Assembly: GCA_013289825.1 (NCBI GenBank)
Contig: JABCZF010000037.1
Location: 1-39,858, forward strand
DNA length: 39,858 nt
Direction: 5' to 3'
Source: Acidobacteriota bacterium
Lineage (GTDB): Bacteria > Acidobacteriota > Terriglobia > Acidiferrales > UBA7541
The position numbers and the translations under genes were made by a program. Shown one piece after another: positions 26,790-35,722 of this stretch. The first letter of the stretch is position 1. The number at the start of each line of letters is the position of its first letter. The notes under the pieces are model-generated. The model ran no database searches. It worked only from the letters and a program-made list of their open reading frames with translations, and had not been told where the DNA came from.

Positions 26790-26932
26790 TGTAGTTCTCC
26801 AACTTGAGCTTCGAGGCGCAGAACCCTCGAGGGCGGGAAATTAAGGGATTTCAGTATACGGCAGAGCGAAGCCGGCGGAAAGGGGGAGTGAGTAAATATG
26901 TTAGGGATATCACTTTCTCCCGACGAATGAAA

Positions 26933-27760
26933 TCAAGGTTTCGCCGACCTCGCAGCCATGGTTTCCATGAAGCCGAGCATCGCCTGCTTCAGCTGCGAGT
27001 CTACTTCATCAGCGATGGTAATCACGTCGAGCAGTACGGTGCCGAAATCCACGCTGCCAAGATTGTTTTGCAGAGTATTGAAGATGCTGACCTGCAGGAT
27101 TCGCGACTCTTCCACGACCATGGGGACAGTGTAGCCCTGCTTGCGTCGCAGAATTCCATGCTCGTGCGCGGCACGGGAGATGGGAGATTTGGCCTCGGAA
27201 GGAAGACGCAGGCGGCTTACGAGGTCGTCCAGCAGGAGCGGGAGGTGACCAGTACGCTCTTGGTCGGTCAGCGAGACGGCGGTGAGTTCGTCGGTGTGCT
27301 GGACGCGGGACAGCCAATTTTCGATGGTGCGGTCGAGATCGCGCTCGAGAATCGCGGCGACACGTTCTTTGTTTATAGCGATATGGGCCGAATGACTCGA
27401 GAGCTTTTTTTGGATGATTTCGGTAAGTTCAGTAAAAGCGATGGGTTTCAGAAGGACTTGGTCGGCCTGCAGGAGGATGGCGGTCATGGCGGCTTGAAGA
27501 ACGGGGTAGTTGCTGAGCACCAGAGTTACAGCGTTGGGCTGGGTATGGCGCATGGCATTGACTACCGTGAATCCATCGGAAGCATCGGGCATGTGCAGGT
27601 CGGAGAGCAGCACGTCGAAGTTTTCCGTAGACATCAGTCTGAGGGCTTCACAAACAGAGGCGGCGGGCGCCACTTCAAAACCGTGGCTTTCCAAGCCCTC
27701 CTGAAACGCGACGCGGACTTCGTCCTTGTCTTCTGCTAGCAGAATTCTATTCTTCTTCAC
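26933..27760 (-). CDS. Response regulator with RsbRD-like C-terminal domain
   Basis: A 275-aa protein starting at GTG 27760 with GGGAGG 11 bp upstream. The receiver domain (1-120) has Asp11, phospho-acceptor Asp54 (LLSDLHMPDA), Ser83 and Lys105 (LLKPI). The C-terminal part (about 125-260) is not a DNA-binding domain. Its helical pattern, WLSRVQHTDELTAVSLTDQE, LPLLLDDLVSRLR, HEHGILRRKQGYTVPMVVEE, is that of RsbRD/sensor-kinase N-terminal helical bundles (PF14361-like). It probably relays phosphorylation by protein-protein contact rather than by binding promoters. No histidine kinase is adjacent, so its partner is unknown. Confidence 0.88.
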   Translation of the reverse strand: MKKNRILLAEDKDEVRVAFQEGLESHGFEVAPAASVCEALRLMSTENFDVLLSDLHMPDASDGFTVVNAMRHTQPNAVTLVLSNYPVLQAAMTAILLQADQVLLKPIAFTELTEIIQKKLSSHSAHIAINKERVAAILERDLDRTIENWLSRVQHTDELTAVSLTDQERTGHLPLLLDDLVSRLRLPSEAKSPISRAAHEHGILRRKQGYTVPMVVEESRILQVSIFNTLQNNLGSVDFGTVLLDVITIADEVDSQLKQAMLGFMETMAARSAKP

Positions 27761-27939
27761 TGCGGGCTGTACCTCCCCGATAAAAGATGGTGGCCAAAAA
27801 AATCACTAAGAGTTCTCAACCTTGAACGAAGGGGTGTGCGCGGAAAGTGATGCGGGAAAGGGTTGTTAAGAGAAATCTTCGCGCCACGATCAAAGCGACT
27901 GTGGCAGCCGCGGGTTGACTGGTGTTAAGCGGGGGTTGA

Positions 27940-29022
27940 TTAAACCGACTCCTCGCCCCAGGAAGCTTTTTTGTTCTTTTTGTGCATATAGGAGCGGTAG
28001 GCGCCTCTTGCTATGCGGTTGCCGGAACGATGTTGGCCTTCGACAGGGAGGCGGACGGGATCTTGGGCTGTGAGCAAAAGCAATTCGCCGAAATGCCGGA
28101 CGAAGGGCAGTGCGGCTACCAGGCGCAAGAGAGGGAATGCCAAACCCGGAGGCAGTTTTGCGACAAACGGAACACGCGGGCGGATCGGGCGAACACAAAG
28201 TTTTGAAAAATAGGGTGCCGCTTCGAGGCGCATCCTCTTGGTGGTTAAGTGCTCGATGAGGATGCCGTCTTTGGAGTAGCGTCGCATAAGCGGGAGGCCC
28301 AATAGGCGGCGATTCAGGTCGTCGTGTTCAAAACTGCCGACATAACGTCCGTCGTCCTTCAAAGCATGAGCAATGGTGCGATACATATTCATACGTTCGT
28401 CGCGAGAATCGAGGGGAGTCAGAGTGAGCGCACGATCAAACGCGCCGCTCGCGAGATGCAGTTGATTGATGTCCGCATGGACGCGTCCGACCTTGGCGCC
28501 CCCCGGAAGTCTGCATGCAAGGAGCCGCAGGGCGTTAATCGAGAAATCGACAGCGAGAATCCTTGCCCCCGTTTTTGCGATGAGTGACGTGAAGCGGCCG
28601 TCGCCGCAGGCAAGTTCCACAACTGTACTGGTAGGCAAGGTCTCGAGTTCATCCAAGTGCTCGGGAACTTCCAGCCTGTCGGAGAGCAGCGATCTCCAAC
28701 CTTCGGCCGGAGGAACGAAAGAGCTTGGGTTCGTACAATCGTAGTCGATTGTGTCGCGGATGCTCATCTCGTGCTGGTCTTCTGGAGTAAGCCGATCTGG
28801 CAGCAGGCACACAATTCCATCCTCGATGCGAAATTCAGCTCCGCAGGTCCTGCAGCGCAACACGGCGTCCCAGACTCCACCGGCGTCGCTCCGCACCTCT
28901 TCGGCAAGCGCCAGTTCACCAGAATCAATGTTGCAGCGGAGGAGGGGAACCATATCGCGGGGGAATTGATTAACCATCAAAGGGCTTATTGTGGGGGGCG
29001 CGTGCCGCTTTTGGTCGCCCAT
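27940..29022 (-). CDS. SAM-dependent methyltransferase with N-terminal Trm112-like zinc finger
   Basis: The reading frame is open further upstream. I chose ATG 29022, which has GGGAGGA 13 bp before it; ATG 28977 (MVNQFPRD) is an alternative. The protein is then 360 aa. The N-terminus LLRCNIDSGEL ... VLRCRTCGAEFRIEDGIVCLLP is a Trm112-like zinc-ribbon element. The class I methyltransferase domain follows, with motif I VVELACGDGRF, an acidic end of strand 2 (LAVDFS) and FDRALTLTPLDS. Such 'RC..CG..Y.I.DGI..LLP' methyltransferases are frequent in glycan and secondary-metabolite loci. Substrate unknown. It lies 115 bp after the haloperoxidase-like gene on the same strand. Confidence 0.82.
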   Translation of the reverse strand: MGDQKRHAPPTISPLMVNQFPRDMVPLLRCNIDSGELALAEEVRSDAGGVWDAVLRCRTCGAEFRIEDGIVCLLPDRLTPEDQHEMSIRDTIDYDCTNPSSFVPPAEGWRSLLSDRLEVPEHLDELETLPTSTVVELACGDGRFTSLIAKTGARILAVDFSINALRLLACRLPGGAKVGRVHADINQLHLASGAFDRALTLTPLDSRDERMNMYRTIAHALKDDGRYVGSFEHDDLNRRLLGLPLMRRYSKDGILIEHLTTKRMRLEAAPYFSKLCVRPIRPRVPFVAKLPPGLAFPLLRLVAALPFVRHFGELLLLTAQDPVRLPVEGQHRSGNRIARGAYRSYMHKKNKKASWGEESV

Positions 29023-29137
29023 ACTTGGATCACATTCCTCCCGTTGTTCGGCGAGCTGTTGATTCCGGTGAGAGGATTTCGTAGAGCGCATTTTTTTAGC
29101 CATGCCCCGATGGAACGAGGGAACCGGGCGGTCAGCA

Positions 29138-30907
29138 TTATTGATTGGAGAGAGTCGCCCGCGTTCCGTCAAGCTTTGTAAACTGAACGGTGAACTTCTC
29201 ATTAAACGTCTGCGCCTGGTCCTGAAGGATGCTGATGGCCGTGGCCTCCCCGAGCAGCATCGACACGTCGGTGTCGCTGCGCCAGTGGATTCCGGCATGG
29301 ATGCCGTGACCGAAGCTGACGTTGTGCGCGAGCTTGTTCAGTTCGCCGTTTACCGTGAGGTGATTCCTGTCCGAGCCGGTATAAGGAATGAGGGAGAGTC
29401 CATCCTCTGCCGGCACCAGTGGATCGGGAATCACGAAATTACCGTCGAAGAAAAACTTCAGAATGGTAATGCAAGCGCCGGCGACAACACCGTGGCCGGT
29501 GGGATAAGACGGGTGCGTGGGCGCGCCTTCGGGAAAGGCCTGCGAAAGCAAGTAGGTTCCATATTTGCTGAAGCTGTTCTCTAGAGCTTGTGAATTCAGG
29601 ACATTACTGTTGAGACTGCCGTTTAGGGTGCTTCCCTTCCCGGTCTTGATCAATTCTACGATTCCACCTCCCGATTCCGGGCGGTGACGCCGGTGGACAA
29701 ACCACTTCTGGTACCAACTGCGTTCCAGAGCGCGGCAGGCGACTTCACCCAGCATTCCGGCGAACTGCGGTCCGCCAAAAGTGGCGAAGCCTACTTGCGT
29801 CTTCGAGTTGGCGTACATGCTGCCAGGATTCACTGGAGCGCCGATGGAGTTCAGCACCAGGTAGGCCACGAAATACGCCTGATAGAGCACGTCCACGTGG
29901 GTCCAAGCGGCGAGGTCTCGCCCGCTATGCTCGAAGCGCAGTTGTGAATCCAGTTCGTTTGCTAGACCGCTGCTGCCGCCGTTCTGGATGAGGGCCCAGG
30001 AGGCCAGGTCCGTGAGATAGTCCACGTTTTGTTGGTACGTCTTTTGCTGCTGGCTGATGGGTTGCTGGCCGAGGAAAGTCGGCGTAATGAAGAACTGGGA
30101 AATGTAGGGCCCTACCGTCTCACCCGGGAAGCCGCCCCGGAAAAGCACCTGCGGGGTGACTTGGCCGCCGCTTCGTGGACCGGCGTAGTCCGGCAGTCCC
30201 GTGAGTTCGTGTGCCGCTTGAGCGGCTAGTGGATTCGACGAGTATTCGGTGAACGGAACGTCACGCAGCAAGGACGCCCAGTACATTTCGATCAGTTCTG
30301 TTCCGTACGCAGCGCTGGCCAAGGCGGGCGCGGGAGGAACGACCACCCTAGTTTCCTGATTGAGTGGGCAGGGAGTATTTCCGAATTGCTGGGAGTCTGT
30401 ACCCTCCAAGTCGAAGGCCAGCCCAGCTTGCGGATTCGTGAGCTTGCGTGCGCCGCCCATAATGATGTTCTCGAAGTCCGCAGGGTTGCCGCTGTGCAAG
30501 GCATCCCTGAAGCTCTCGTAGGCTCTTAAATTCACCCGGCCGGGGCCGTCTTGCAGAAGGGCTTTGGTGTACGTGCCACACTTGTCGGCATAGCGCTCCT
30601 CGTCGCCGTTGGTTGTATGTGGTGGAATAGAAACTCCGCTCTCGGATTTCGCAGCCTCGATGCGAATTTCGGCATCTTCTTCGGCGCGTTCGTCTCCCTT
30701 GGATTCGCCGTGATCGTTGTCCGCATGGGCGAGAGAGTAGCTTGGGCCTAAAAGCGGCTCCAAGCCGATTACGCCCGCAGTTGCGGCGGCCAAGGCAACT
30801 CCCCGCACGTTGCCGAGGAACTTCCTGCGGGTTTCCGAGCGCGGGGCGTCGGACGGTGGGAGCGAATCGGGCGGTGCCGAATGCGTGTCTCTCGCGTCGT
30901 GTTGCAT
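29138..30907 (-). CDS. Tat-exported vanadium-dependent haloperoxidase-like protein (PAP2 superfamily)
   Basis: From ATG 30907 (AAGGAG 6 bp upstream; ATG 30940 would add 11 residues) the protein is 589 aa. A twin-arginine signal is clear (SETRRKFLGNVRGVALAAAT). The C-terminal half carries vanadate/phosphate-site motifs like algal bromoperoxidases: KWFVHRRHRPE (Lys401, Arg409), EGAPTHPSYPTGHG (His472) and AGIHWRSD (His541, Asp545). The third motif reads FGHGIHAGIH, so the expected vanadate-binding Arg six residues before His541 is missing. The enzyme may oxidise bromide or iodide with H2O2 outside the cytoplasm, or act as an acid phosphatase. It follows the surface-glycan operon after a 120-bp gap and may be transcribed with it. 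Confidence 0.85.
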   Translation of the reverse strand: MQHDARDTHSAPPDSLPPSDAPRSETRRKFLGNVRGVALAAATAGVIGLEPLLGPSYSLAHADNDHGESKGDERAEEDAEIRIEAAKSESGVSIPPHTTNGDEERYADKCGTYTKALLQDGPGRVNLRAYESFRDALHSGNPADFENIIMGGARKLTNPQAGLAFDLEGTDSQQFGNTPCPLNQETRVVVPPAPALASAAYGTELIEMYWASLLRDVPFTEYSSNPLAAQAAHELTGLPDYAGPRSGGQVTPQVLFRGGFPGETVGPYISQFFITPTFLGQQPISQQQKTYQQNVDYLTDLASWALIQNGGSSGLANELDSQLRFEHSGRDLAAWTHVDVLYQAYFVAYLVLNSIGAPVNPGSMYANSKTQVGFATFGGPQFAGMLGEVACRALERSWYQKWFVHRRHRPESGGGIVELIKTGKGSTLNGSLNSNVLNSQALENSFSKYGTYLLSQAFPEGAPTHPSYPTGHGVVAGACITILKFFFDGNFVIPDPLVPAEDGLSLIPYTGSDRNHLTVNGELNKLAHNVSFGHGIHAGIHWRSDTDVSMLLGEATAISILQDQAQTFNEKFTVQFTKLDGTRATLSNQ

Positions 30908-31027
30908 GTGTTGCTCCTTCTTGAAGTTTGGGTCATTCATGATGGGAACCTCTCGGTCTTGGGTTTTGTGTTTGCTACCGGGGTGATGATGAATATGCGT
31001 TTCGGCCGAACACGGCCGCTTGTTGAC

Positions 31028-32095
31028 TCAGCTCACTACCAACTCCGGGACCTTTCGGCGATCCAATTGATGCGCTGGGCTATCTGCTCGAGCGGCTCGA
31101 TCAATGGCCTGGCGCATCTCCCAGGCCGTTGAGAAGTGTAGCTCGAGACCAGCGAGCTGGCACTCCCTGGTAATAAGAGAAAGAGTGAACTCGAGGCCGC
31201 CCTCGAGTAAATACTGCGAGTGACGTTCCTGCGTGCCGTGGCTGAAGAGTTTGAGAAAAATGTTGTCCCCGATGCGCGGGGCGAGTTCGAGCCAGCGGCG
31301 GACGCGGTATTCGGTGGCGGGATCGTAGGAACAAAGTTCGCTGTATTCAATTCGTGGCATGACGCGCTGAGCCCAGCGCAGACCGAACGGGCCCGGAATC
31401 ATCAATAAATCGCCCATGGCTGTGCCGCCGGGAGTGACGGGAACGCCGGTGTCGTAAGACTTTGGCTTGTCGGGGTCGTCTACCGCCCAGTAGATCGTGT
31501 TGATCAGGCGGGCTTGCGTCGGCGAAGCTCCTGAAGGCATGGTGAAATCGGCGTAGCAGCCGAGGTCGCGGAGAAGAGAGATCTCATTGTTCAGGCCGCA
31601 GAACCGCCCATCAGGGCGAGAGTTGTCGAGGGCCCAGAGGCCGTGAATGAATCCGAATATCACTTTCCCCTTGTCTTTCCTCAGCAGGCCGTGGCGGGAG
31701 AAGAGTGTTTCGGTGAAGCTGGAGATGCGGTCCACAAAGTCTTGTTGTCCTTCGCCGTCGTGATGCAGATGGACCTCGACATCGGCGATAGCATCCGACG
31801 TCATGCGCTCGAGAGGTTCCACGAGGCGGGGCCGATACTCTTCTTCGGGAAAGAAGAAGGTATAACAAGGAGGCCGGCCAGTTGAATCCTGAAACTTTCG
31901 GGCGATGGCCGGCCAACGGGTTGCCCATCGAGCGACCCGCGCCGCGCCGGTATGCTCATCGGCGCCATTCCAAAGCGGCTCATAGTGATCGGCGAAGAGT
32001 AGCCAAAGCCTTTTCGCGGGCTTGCGTGAGTAAGCACTGAGCCGGTCTTTTATGTAGCCTGGGAGCCAGATCTGGCTGTACCGGGGAAATTTCAT
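31028..32095 (-). CDS. Polysaccharide-deacetylase-like protein of glycan loci
   Basis: A 355-aa cytoplasmic-looking protein (no signal peptide) with an LLFADHYEP strand (33-40, Asp36) and EVHLHHDGE (107-115, His109/111/112, Asp113). These fit the metal-site regions of NodB/CE4-like barrels in divergent form. Related proteins are regularly found in exopolysaccharide clusters next to GT4 and acyltransferase genes, as here. The likely job is removal of acyl groups from a sugar or glycan precursor, but the catalytic set is not complete by eye, so it may have another role. It is the seventh gene of the operon, 47 bp after a GT4 gene. Confidence 0.7.
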   Translation of the reverse strand: MKFPRYSQIWLPGYIKDRLSAYSRKPAKRLWLLFADHYEPLWNGADEHTGAARVARWATRWPAIARKFQDSTGRPPCYTFFFPEEEYRPRLVEPLERMTSDAIADVEVHLHHDGEGQQDFVDRISSFTETLFSRHGLLRKDKGKVIFGFIHGLWALDNSRPDGRFCGLNNEISLLRDLGCYADFTMPSGASPTQARLINTIYWAVDDPDKPKSYDTGVPVTPGGTAMGDLLMIPGPFGLRWAQRVMPRIEYSELCSYDPATEYRVRRWLELAPRIGDNIFLKLFSHGTQERHSQYLLEGGLEFTLSLITRECQLAGLELHFSTAWEMRQAIDRAARADSPAHQLDRRKVPELVVS

Positions 32096-32142
32096 GATTC
32101 GGTCCTGGGCATCTGCCGGAATCCGATCAGATGGCGTATTTG

Positions 32143-33291
32143 CTACTTGTCATGGCGGACGGCGACCAGGGCGTTCGATCTACGCGCCGGCCGTTCGACA
32201 GGGTAACCCCTATTCTTTGAGAGGCTCGCCTCGAAAACGGCTTGATAGTTGTGCCAGGTTTCCCGGATGCCGAACTTTTCTGCCCATTGGCTGGCCGCTT
32301 TTCCAAGGGCCGGAAGATCATGCCGGTTGGCGGCACGGAGGATTTGTTCGGCGAGTGATTCGGGATGAGCAGGAGTGCAGTACCCTGCGACCACCGTTTC
32401 TGGGGCGAGTTCTGTGAGCCCGGGAAGACGTGTCGAAACGACGGGCAAGCCCGCGGCTAGGGCTTCCATCAGGGAAATCGGCAGCCCTTCATCGATGGAG
32501 GAAAGCACGAAGAGATCGAGAGTGGAGAGAAAACCGGAGACATTGGGACTGGCACCGTGGAGGAAGACACGACTGGTAACTCCCAGAGATTCTGCGGTTT
32601 GAGAGATTGCGGCGCGGCAGGGGCCATCGCCGAGGATGTGCAACTCCGCCGTGGGCAGGGCTCGACTGACCATCGCAAATGATCGAATCAGTGTGACGTG
32701 GTCTTTGGCGGGCACAAGACGTCCGACGGAGCCCACGCGAAACGTGGGTAGAGCGGCGGTTGGTTGCGCGGGGTGGGACGCGAATTTGTCGACGTCGATC
32801 CCGTTGTAGATGACCGAAGTGTTGCGTCTCGAGATTCGGTCCCTGGCGACGTAGAATTCCTGAACTCCTTCCGACACGAAGACCAGGGAATCGATCCAGC
32901 GTACAGCGTGGCGCCAGATACGTTCGCAGTGGGGGTCCCAGTTGTCATTTCCGCCGTGCCGGGTGTTGACGACGACAGGGACTCCGGCCAGGCGCGCGGC
33001 TGCGATAGCGTAGTGAAGAACAAGGGCGTTGTGAGCGTGAAGCACGTCAGGACCATCCCTACGGAGTCTCGAAGCGAGGTCGAGGACCAGGTGGAGAGAG
33101 AATCCTGTGGTCTTTCCAAACGAATGCACAGGCACGTTTGCGGCCTCAGCTTCCGGCGCAAGTTGACCTGGGTGGCTGGTGCAATAGATAGAGGGTTCGT
33201 GACCTTCGGCTTTTTGCTGGCGCGCCAGGTCTACAGCCAGGCGCTCCATTCCTCCGAAATCAAGGCTTGGTAAGAGTTGGACGATTTTCAT
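32143..33291 (-). CDS. GT4 family glycosyltransferase
   Basis: From ATG 33291 (MKIVQLLPSLDFGGMERLA) the protein is 382 aa; an ATG at 33327 would add twelve residues unlike any GT start. GT-B fold signs: the N-terminal acceptor loop LDFGGMERLAVDLAR (9-23), a middle linker with VYNGID-type element (VIYNGIDVDKF), the C-terminal VGRLVPAKDH, and the nucleotide-sugar motif SIDEGLPISLMEALAAGLPVV (EX7E). It transfers a sugar, configuration retained, from a nucleotide donor to a lipid- or glycan-linked acceptor at the cytoplasmic face. Sixth gene of the operon. Donor unknown. Confidence 0.92.
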   Translation of the reverse strand: MKIVQLLPSLDFGGMERLAVDLARQQKAEGHEPSIYCTSHPGQLAPEAEAANVPVHSFGKTTGFSLHLVLDLASRLRRDGPDVLHAHNALVLHYAIAAARLAGVPVVVNTRHGGNDNWDPHCERIWRHAVRWIDSLVFVSEGVQEFYVARDRISRRNTSVIYNGIDVDKFASHPAQPTAALPTFRVGSVGRLVPAKDHVTLIRSFAMVSRALPTAELHILGDGPCRAAISQTAESLGVTSRVFLHGASPNVSGFLSTLDLFVLSSIDEGLPISLMEALAAGLPVVSTRLPGLTELAPETVVAGYCTPAHPESLAEQILRAANRHDLPALGKAASQWAEKFGIRETWHNYQAVFEASLSKNRGYPVERPARRSNALVAVRHDK

Positions 33292-33330
33292 TTGGGTGCA
33301 CCGTGGGAAAGTGGGACCCGAGGTCAAAAT

Positions 33331-34407
33331 CTAGTACGGTGAATCTCCTTCGGTGTAATACCAACCACCTGTCACAGCGTGTTCCCTGAAAGAGAGCCGT
33401 TCGTGAGTAAAGAGCGTCTTACATTGTTCGCGGCGACTGGAACGCTCGGACCTGGTTGTCGCTGCTGCCGATCGCCGCGTGAAGCCCAGGCGTAAGAGAC
33501 TGGCCGGAAGCGCGCCGTCGGAACAACTGATTGATAGTGAAGCAAGTCCATCGCGCCAAGCCGCGGTGGCCCAGGACGAAACGAGGCAACTGAGATCTTC
33601 GGCGCCGCTCAGAACAAGCAAGTCGGCGCAAATTGCGGAATGGTCCTCGACGTAGTAGATCAGATAACCCAGAAGCCTGGACTCATCCTCGGTTAGCAGG
33701 CCCAACGTTTCATACCGGCGCAGCGGGCATTGGTGATATCGCCAGTTCAGGAACCGGCGGTCGCGAACGGTTAGAGCCGCGTGGGCAGAATCCATTCGGC
33801 TCCAGAGATCGTCAAATCGCTCATCGAAGCAAGGGAAAACTTGTGTGACCCGTGCATTCTCGCGGCCTCGACTGAACGACTGCAGGGCAGCGAAGCCGTA
33901 ATCGGCCATCCTGCCGATAAACGGGACGATTGCGCCGAATTTGCGGGACCTCTCCAAGTAGTGGGAAACGCGGAGGGGTTTGGCGTACCGGTGCACGGAA
34001 CAGAATTCGCGGTAGCCGACATACTTCAGTACCGAGGCGCCGGCGGGATTCGGCACGCCATAAACAACTCGAACTCCGGCATGCGAGGTGGAAAGCAACG
34101 CGCGCTGAAGCAGGAGGGCTGGTTGCAGAAAGCGGTGGTCTTTGTTCACGGCGAGGTCGCACGCTACGCCGGCGGTGGTAAGAGTCTCTCCGAGTTTCAG
34201 AGGGCGCATTCCCAGAGAAGTCGTACCGATTGGCTGGCCATCAGCTTCGAGGATCCAAATTTGCCCCGGCCCGCAGGGGTTGTTGAGGAAATGCCAGTCG
34301 TATTTTTCCTCGAGATGGTTGATGTCGGCGAGGTTCTGGCGCCACAGGTCGATGATAACTTGCCTGTCTTTCTGGAGATGGGCGGAAACCACTGTGTATT
34401 CAGGCAT
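33331..34407 (-). CDS. GNAT-fold acyltransferase of glycan locus
   Basis: The frame is open upstream into the preceding GT4 gene. I take ATG 34407 (MPEYTVVSAHLQKD), 19 bp after that gene's stop, giving 358 aa; ATG 34443 would overlap it. The first half has GNAT character: acceptor part KYDWHFLNNPCGPG, strand IWILEADGQPIGTTSLGMRPL, then a segment TAGVACDLAVNKDHRFLQPALLLQRALL that fits the acyl-CoA pyrophosphate loop. A second, weaker GNAT-like half follows (RDRRFLNWRYHQCPLRRYE). Comparable proteins in exopolysaccharide loci acylate amino sugars or amino-acid substituents. The acyl donor could be CoA or the ACP of this operon; that is inference. Confidence 0.75.
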   Translation of the reverse strand: MPEYTVVSAHLQKDRQVIIDLWRQNLADINHLEEKYDWHFLNNPCGPGQIWILEADGQPIGTTSLGMRPLKLGETLTTAGVACDLAVNKDHRFLQPALLLQRALLSTSHAGVRVVYGVPNPAGASVLKYVGYREFCSVHRYAKPLRVSHYLERSRKFGAIVPFIGRMADYGFAALQSFSRGRENARVTQVFPCFDERFDDLWSRMDSAHAALTVRDRRFLNWRYHQCPLRRYETLGLLTEDESRLLGYLIYYVEDHSAICADLLVLSGAEDLSCLVSSWATAAWRDGLASLSISCSDGALPASLLRLGFTRRSAAATTRSERSSRREQCKTLFTHERLSFREHAVTGGWYYTEGDSPY

Positions 34408-34426
34408 GAACGGAAACTCGGATCTC

Positions 34427-35722
34427 TCACGACACTCGAACATGTGCGCCGCGTAGTTCAGAAACCTTCGCTGGCCGGGCACACGTAAGGATTTGCTCTT
34501 GAAGTTCGGGAGAATTGTGCGCAGCGTCGAAGAGTTGCTCGACGCGCAATCTGGCACGTCGGCCAAATTCACGACAGCGCGAATCCTCCTCGAGGAGGCG
34601 CAAAACCGATTCGGCCATGGCTTGGATGTCTCCCTGAGGAACGACATATCCGGTGACTCCATCCGCGACGGCATCCGGCATGCCACCGTTGTCGGAGACA
34701 ACCGCCGGGATCCCGACGGCCATTGTCTCGAGGCAGGTCCGGGCCAGTCCTTCGGTAAAGGTAGTCGGGCAGTGGACGAAGATATCGAGGCAGTTCATGA
34801 TGGCCGGAATGTCATCGCGCCAACCGGTGAAAATCAGGTGTTCCTCGAGATCGAGAGAGTTCACCAGATCTCGCAGTTCCCGGGTCAGCGTGCCGCCGCC
34901 GTCCGGTCCTTCATCGCCGACAAGCAGGAAAACAACGTCCGAGTAGCGACGGATTACCTCGGCGGCCATGTGGATGAATTCCGGCAAGCCCTTGCCGATC
35001 TCAACTCTCGTGATCGCCGCTACTATCTTTTTGCCTTCGAGTATTCCCAAGGATTCGCGCATGGCCTCTTTTGCCGGGAGCGATCGAAAACGCTCGAGGT
35101 CCAAGCCTTCGTAAATATTGACGACCTTCTTCGTGCCGGGAGTATTTCGCTGGTCGGTTTCGGTAGCTCTCGAAATGCTCACGAACAAATCCACGCAAGG
35201 ATTCAGGAACCGTTTGATCCGCCTGGATTCGCCGATGCCTCCGGCCTTGCGGCAGATGCAAGGCCGGCCGGCCAGCTTGGCTGCGAGTACGCCGGGGACA
35301 TGAAAGTGAACGTCCTGATTCAGTACCACGACATCGATCGCTTCGCGCTTGATGAATCTCCACACCCGCCAGGTCAATGGCAATTGAATGCGAATGAGCC
35401 GAGATAGAATTGTGGCGGCCGTTCCGAGCTTGTGCAGCTTTCTGGGCCTGATGCCGAAAAGGCCGGACTTGCCGGTGGAGGTTTTGCGCGCCACAGGTCG
35501 CGTGTGCTTGAAAAAGACAACTGCGTGCCCCAGGTTTCGAATTTCCTCAAGGCTCTTGCTCGCATTGGGTAGATACAGTCCAACCATAAACTGTGCCGTT
35601 CTGTGGTCCACGTGAAGCAGGAAGTCCCGAATGAAATTGACCGAGCCGCCGGGTCCTGTGCCGCTCTCCAGAAGGAGAATGCGGATGGGGGGAGACAACG
35701 GCAATCGAGACTCAGAGATCAT
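34427..35722 (-). CDS. GT4 family glycosyltransferase
   Basis: A 431-aa GT-B glycosyltransferase. The N-terminal loop SGTGPGGSVNFIRDFLLHV (19-37) binds the acceptor; the C-terminal half has VVNIYEGLDLERF, AAITRVEIGKGLPEFI, VGDEGPDGG, FTGWRDDIPAIMNCLDIFVH and the donor-binding EX7E motif TEGLARTCLETMAVGIPAVV. The start codon lies inside the end of the NAD synthase-like gene (11-bp overlap), so translation is probably coupled. It should add a sugar to the repeat unit or acceptor being built by this operon. Its N-terminal third is longer than in the other GT4 here, so the two probably use different acceptors. Confidence 0.92.
   Translation of the reverse strand: MISESRLPLSPPIRILLLESGTGPGGSVNFIRDFLLHVDHRTAQFMVGLYLPNASKSLEEIRNLGHAVVFFKHTRPVARKTSTGKSGLFGIRPRKLHKLGTAATILSRLIRIQLPLTWRVWRFIKREAIDVVVLNQDVHFHVPGVLAAKLAGRPCICRKAGGIGESRRIKRFLNPCVDLFVSISRATETDQRNTPGTKKVVNIYEGLDLERFRSLPAKEAMRESLGILEGKKIVAAITRVEIGKGLPEFIHMAAEVIRRYSDVVFLLVGDEGPDGGGTLTRELRDLVNSLDLEEHLIFTGWRDDIPAIMNCLDIFVHCPTTFTEGLARTCLETMAVGIPAVVSDNGGMPDAVADGVTGYVVPQGDIQAMAESVLRLLEEDSRCREFGRRARLRVEQLFDAAHNSPELQEQILTCARPAKVSELRGAHVRVS

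Noticed and set aside
33781..35407. Long open frames on the plus strand (235 and 304 codons) opposite the glycosyltransferase genes.
   Set aside because: They are antisense shadows of well-conserved GT4 and GNAT genes and show no family motif or ribosome site.
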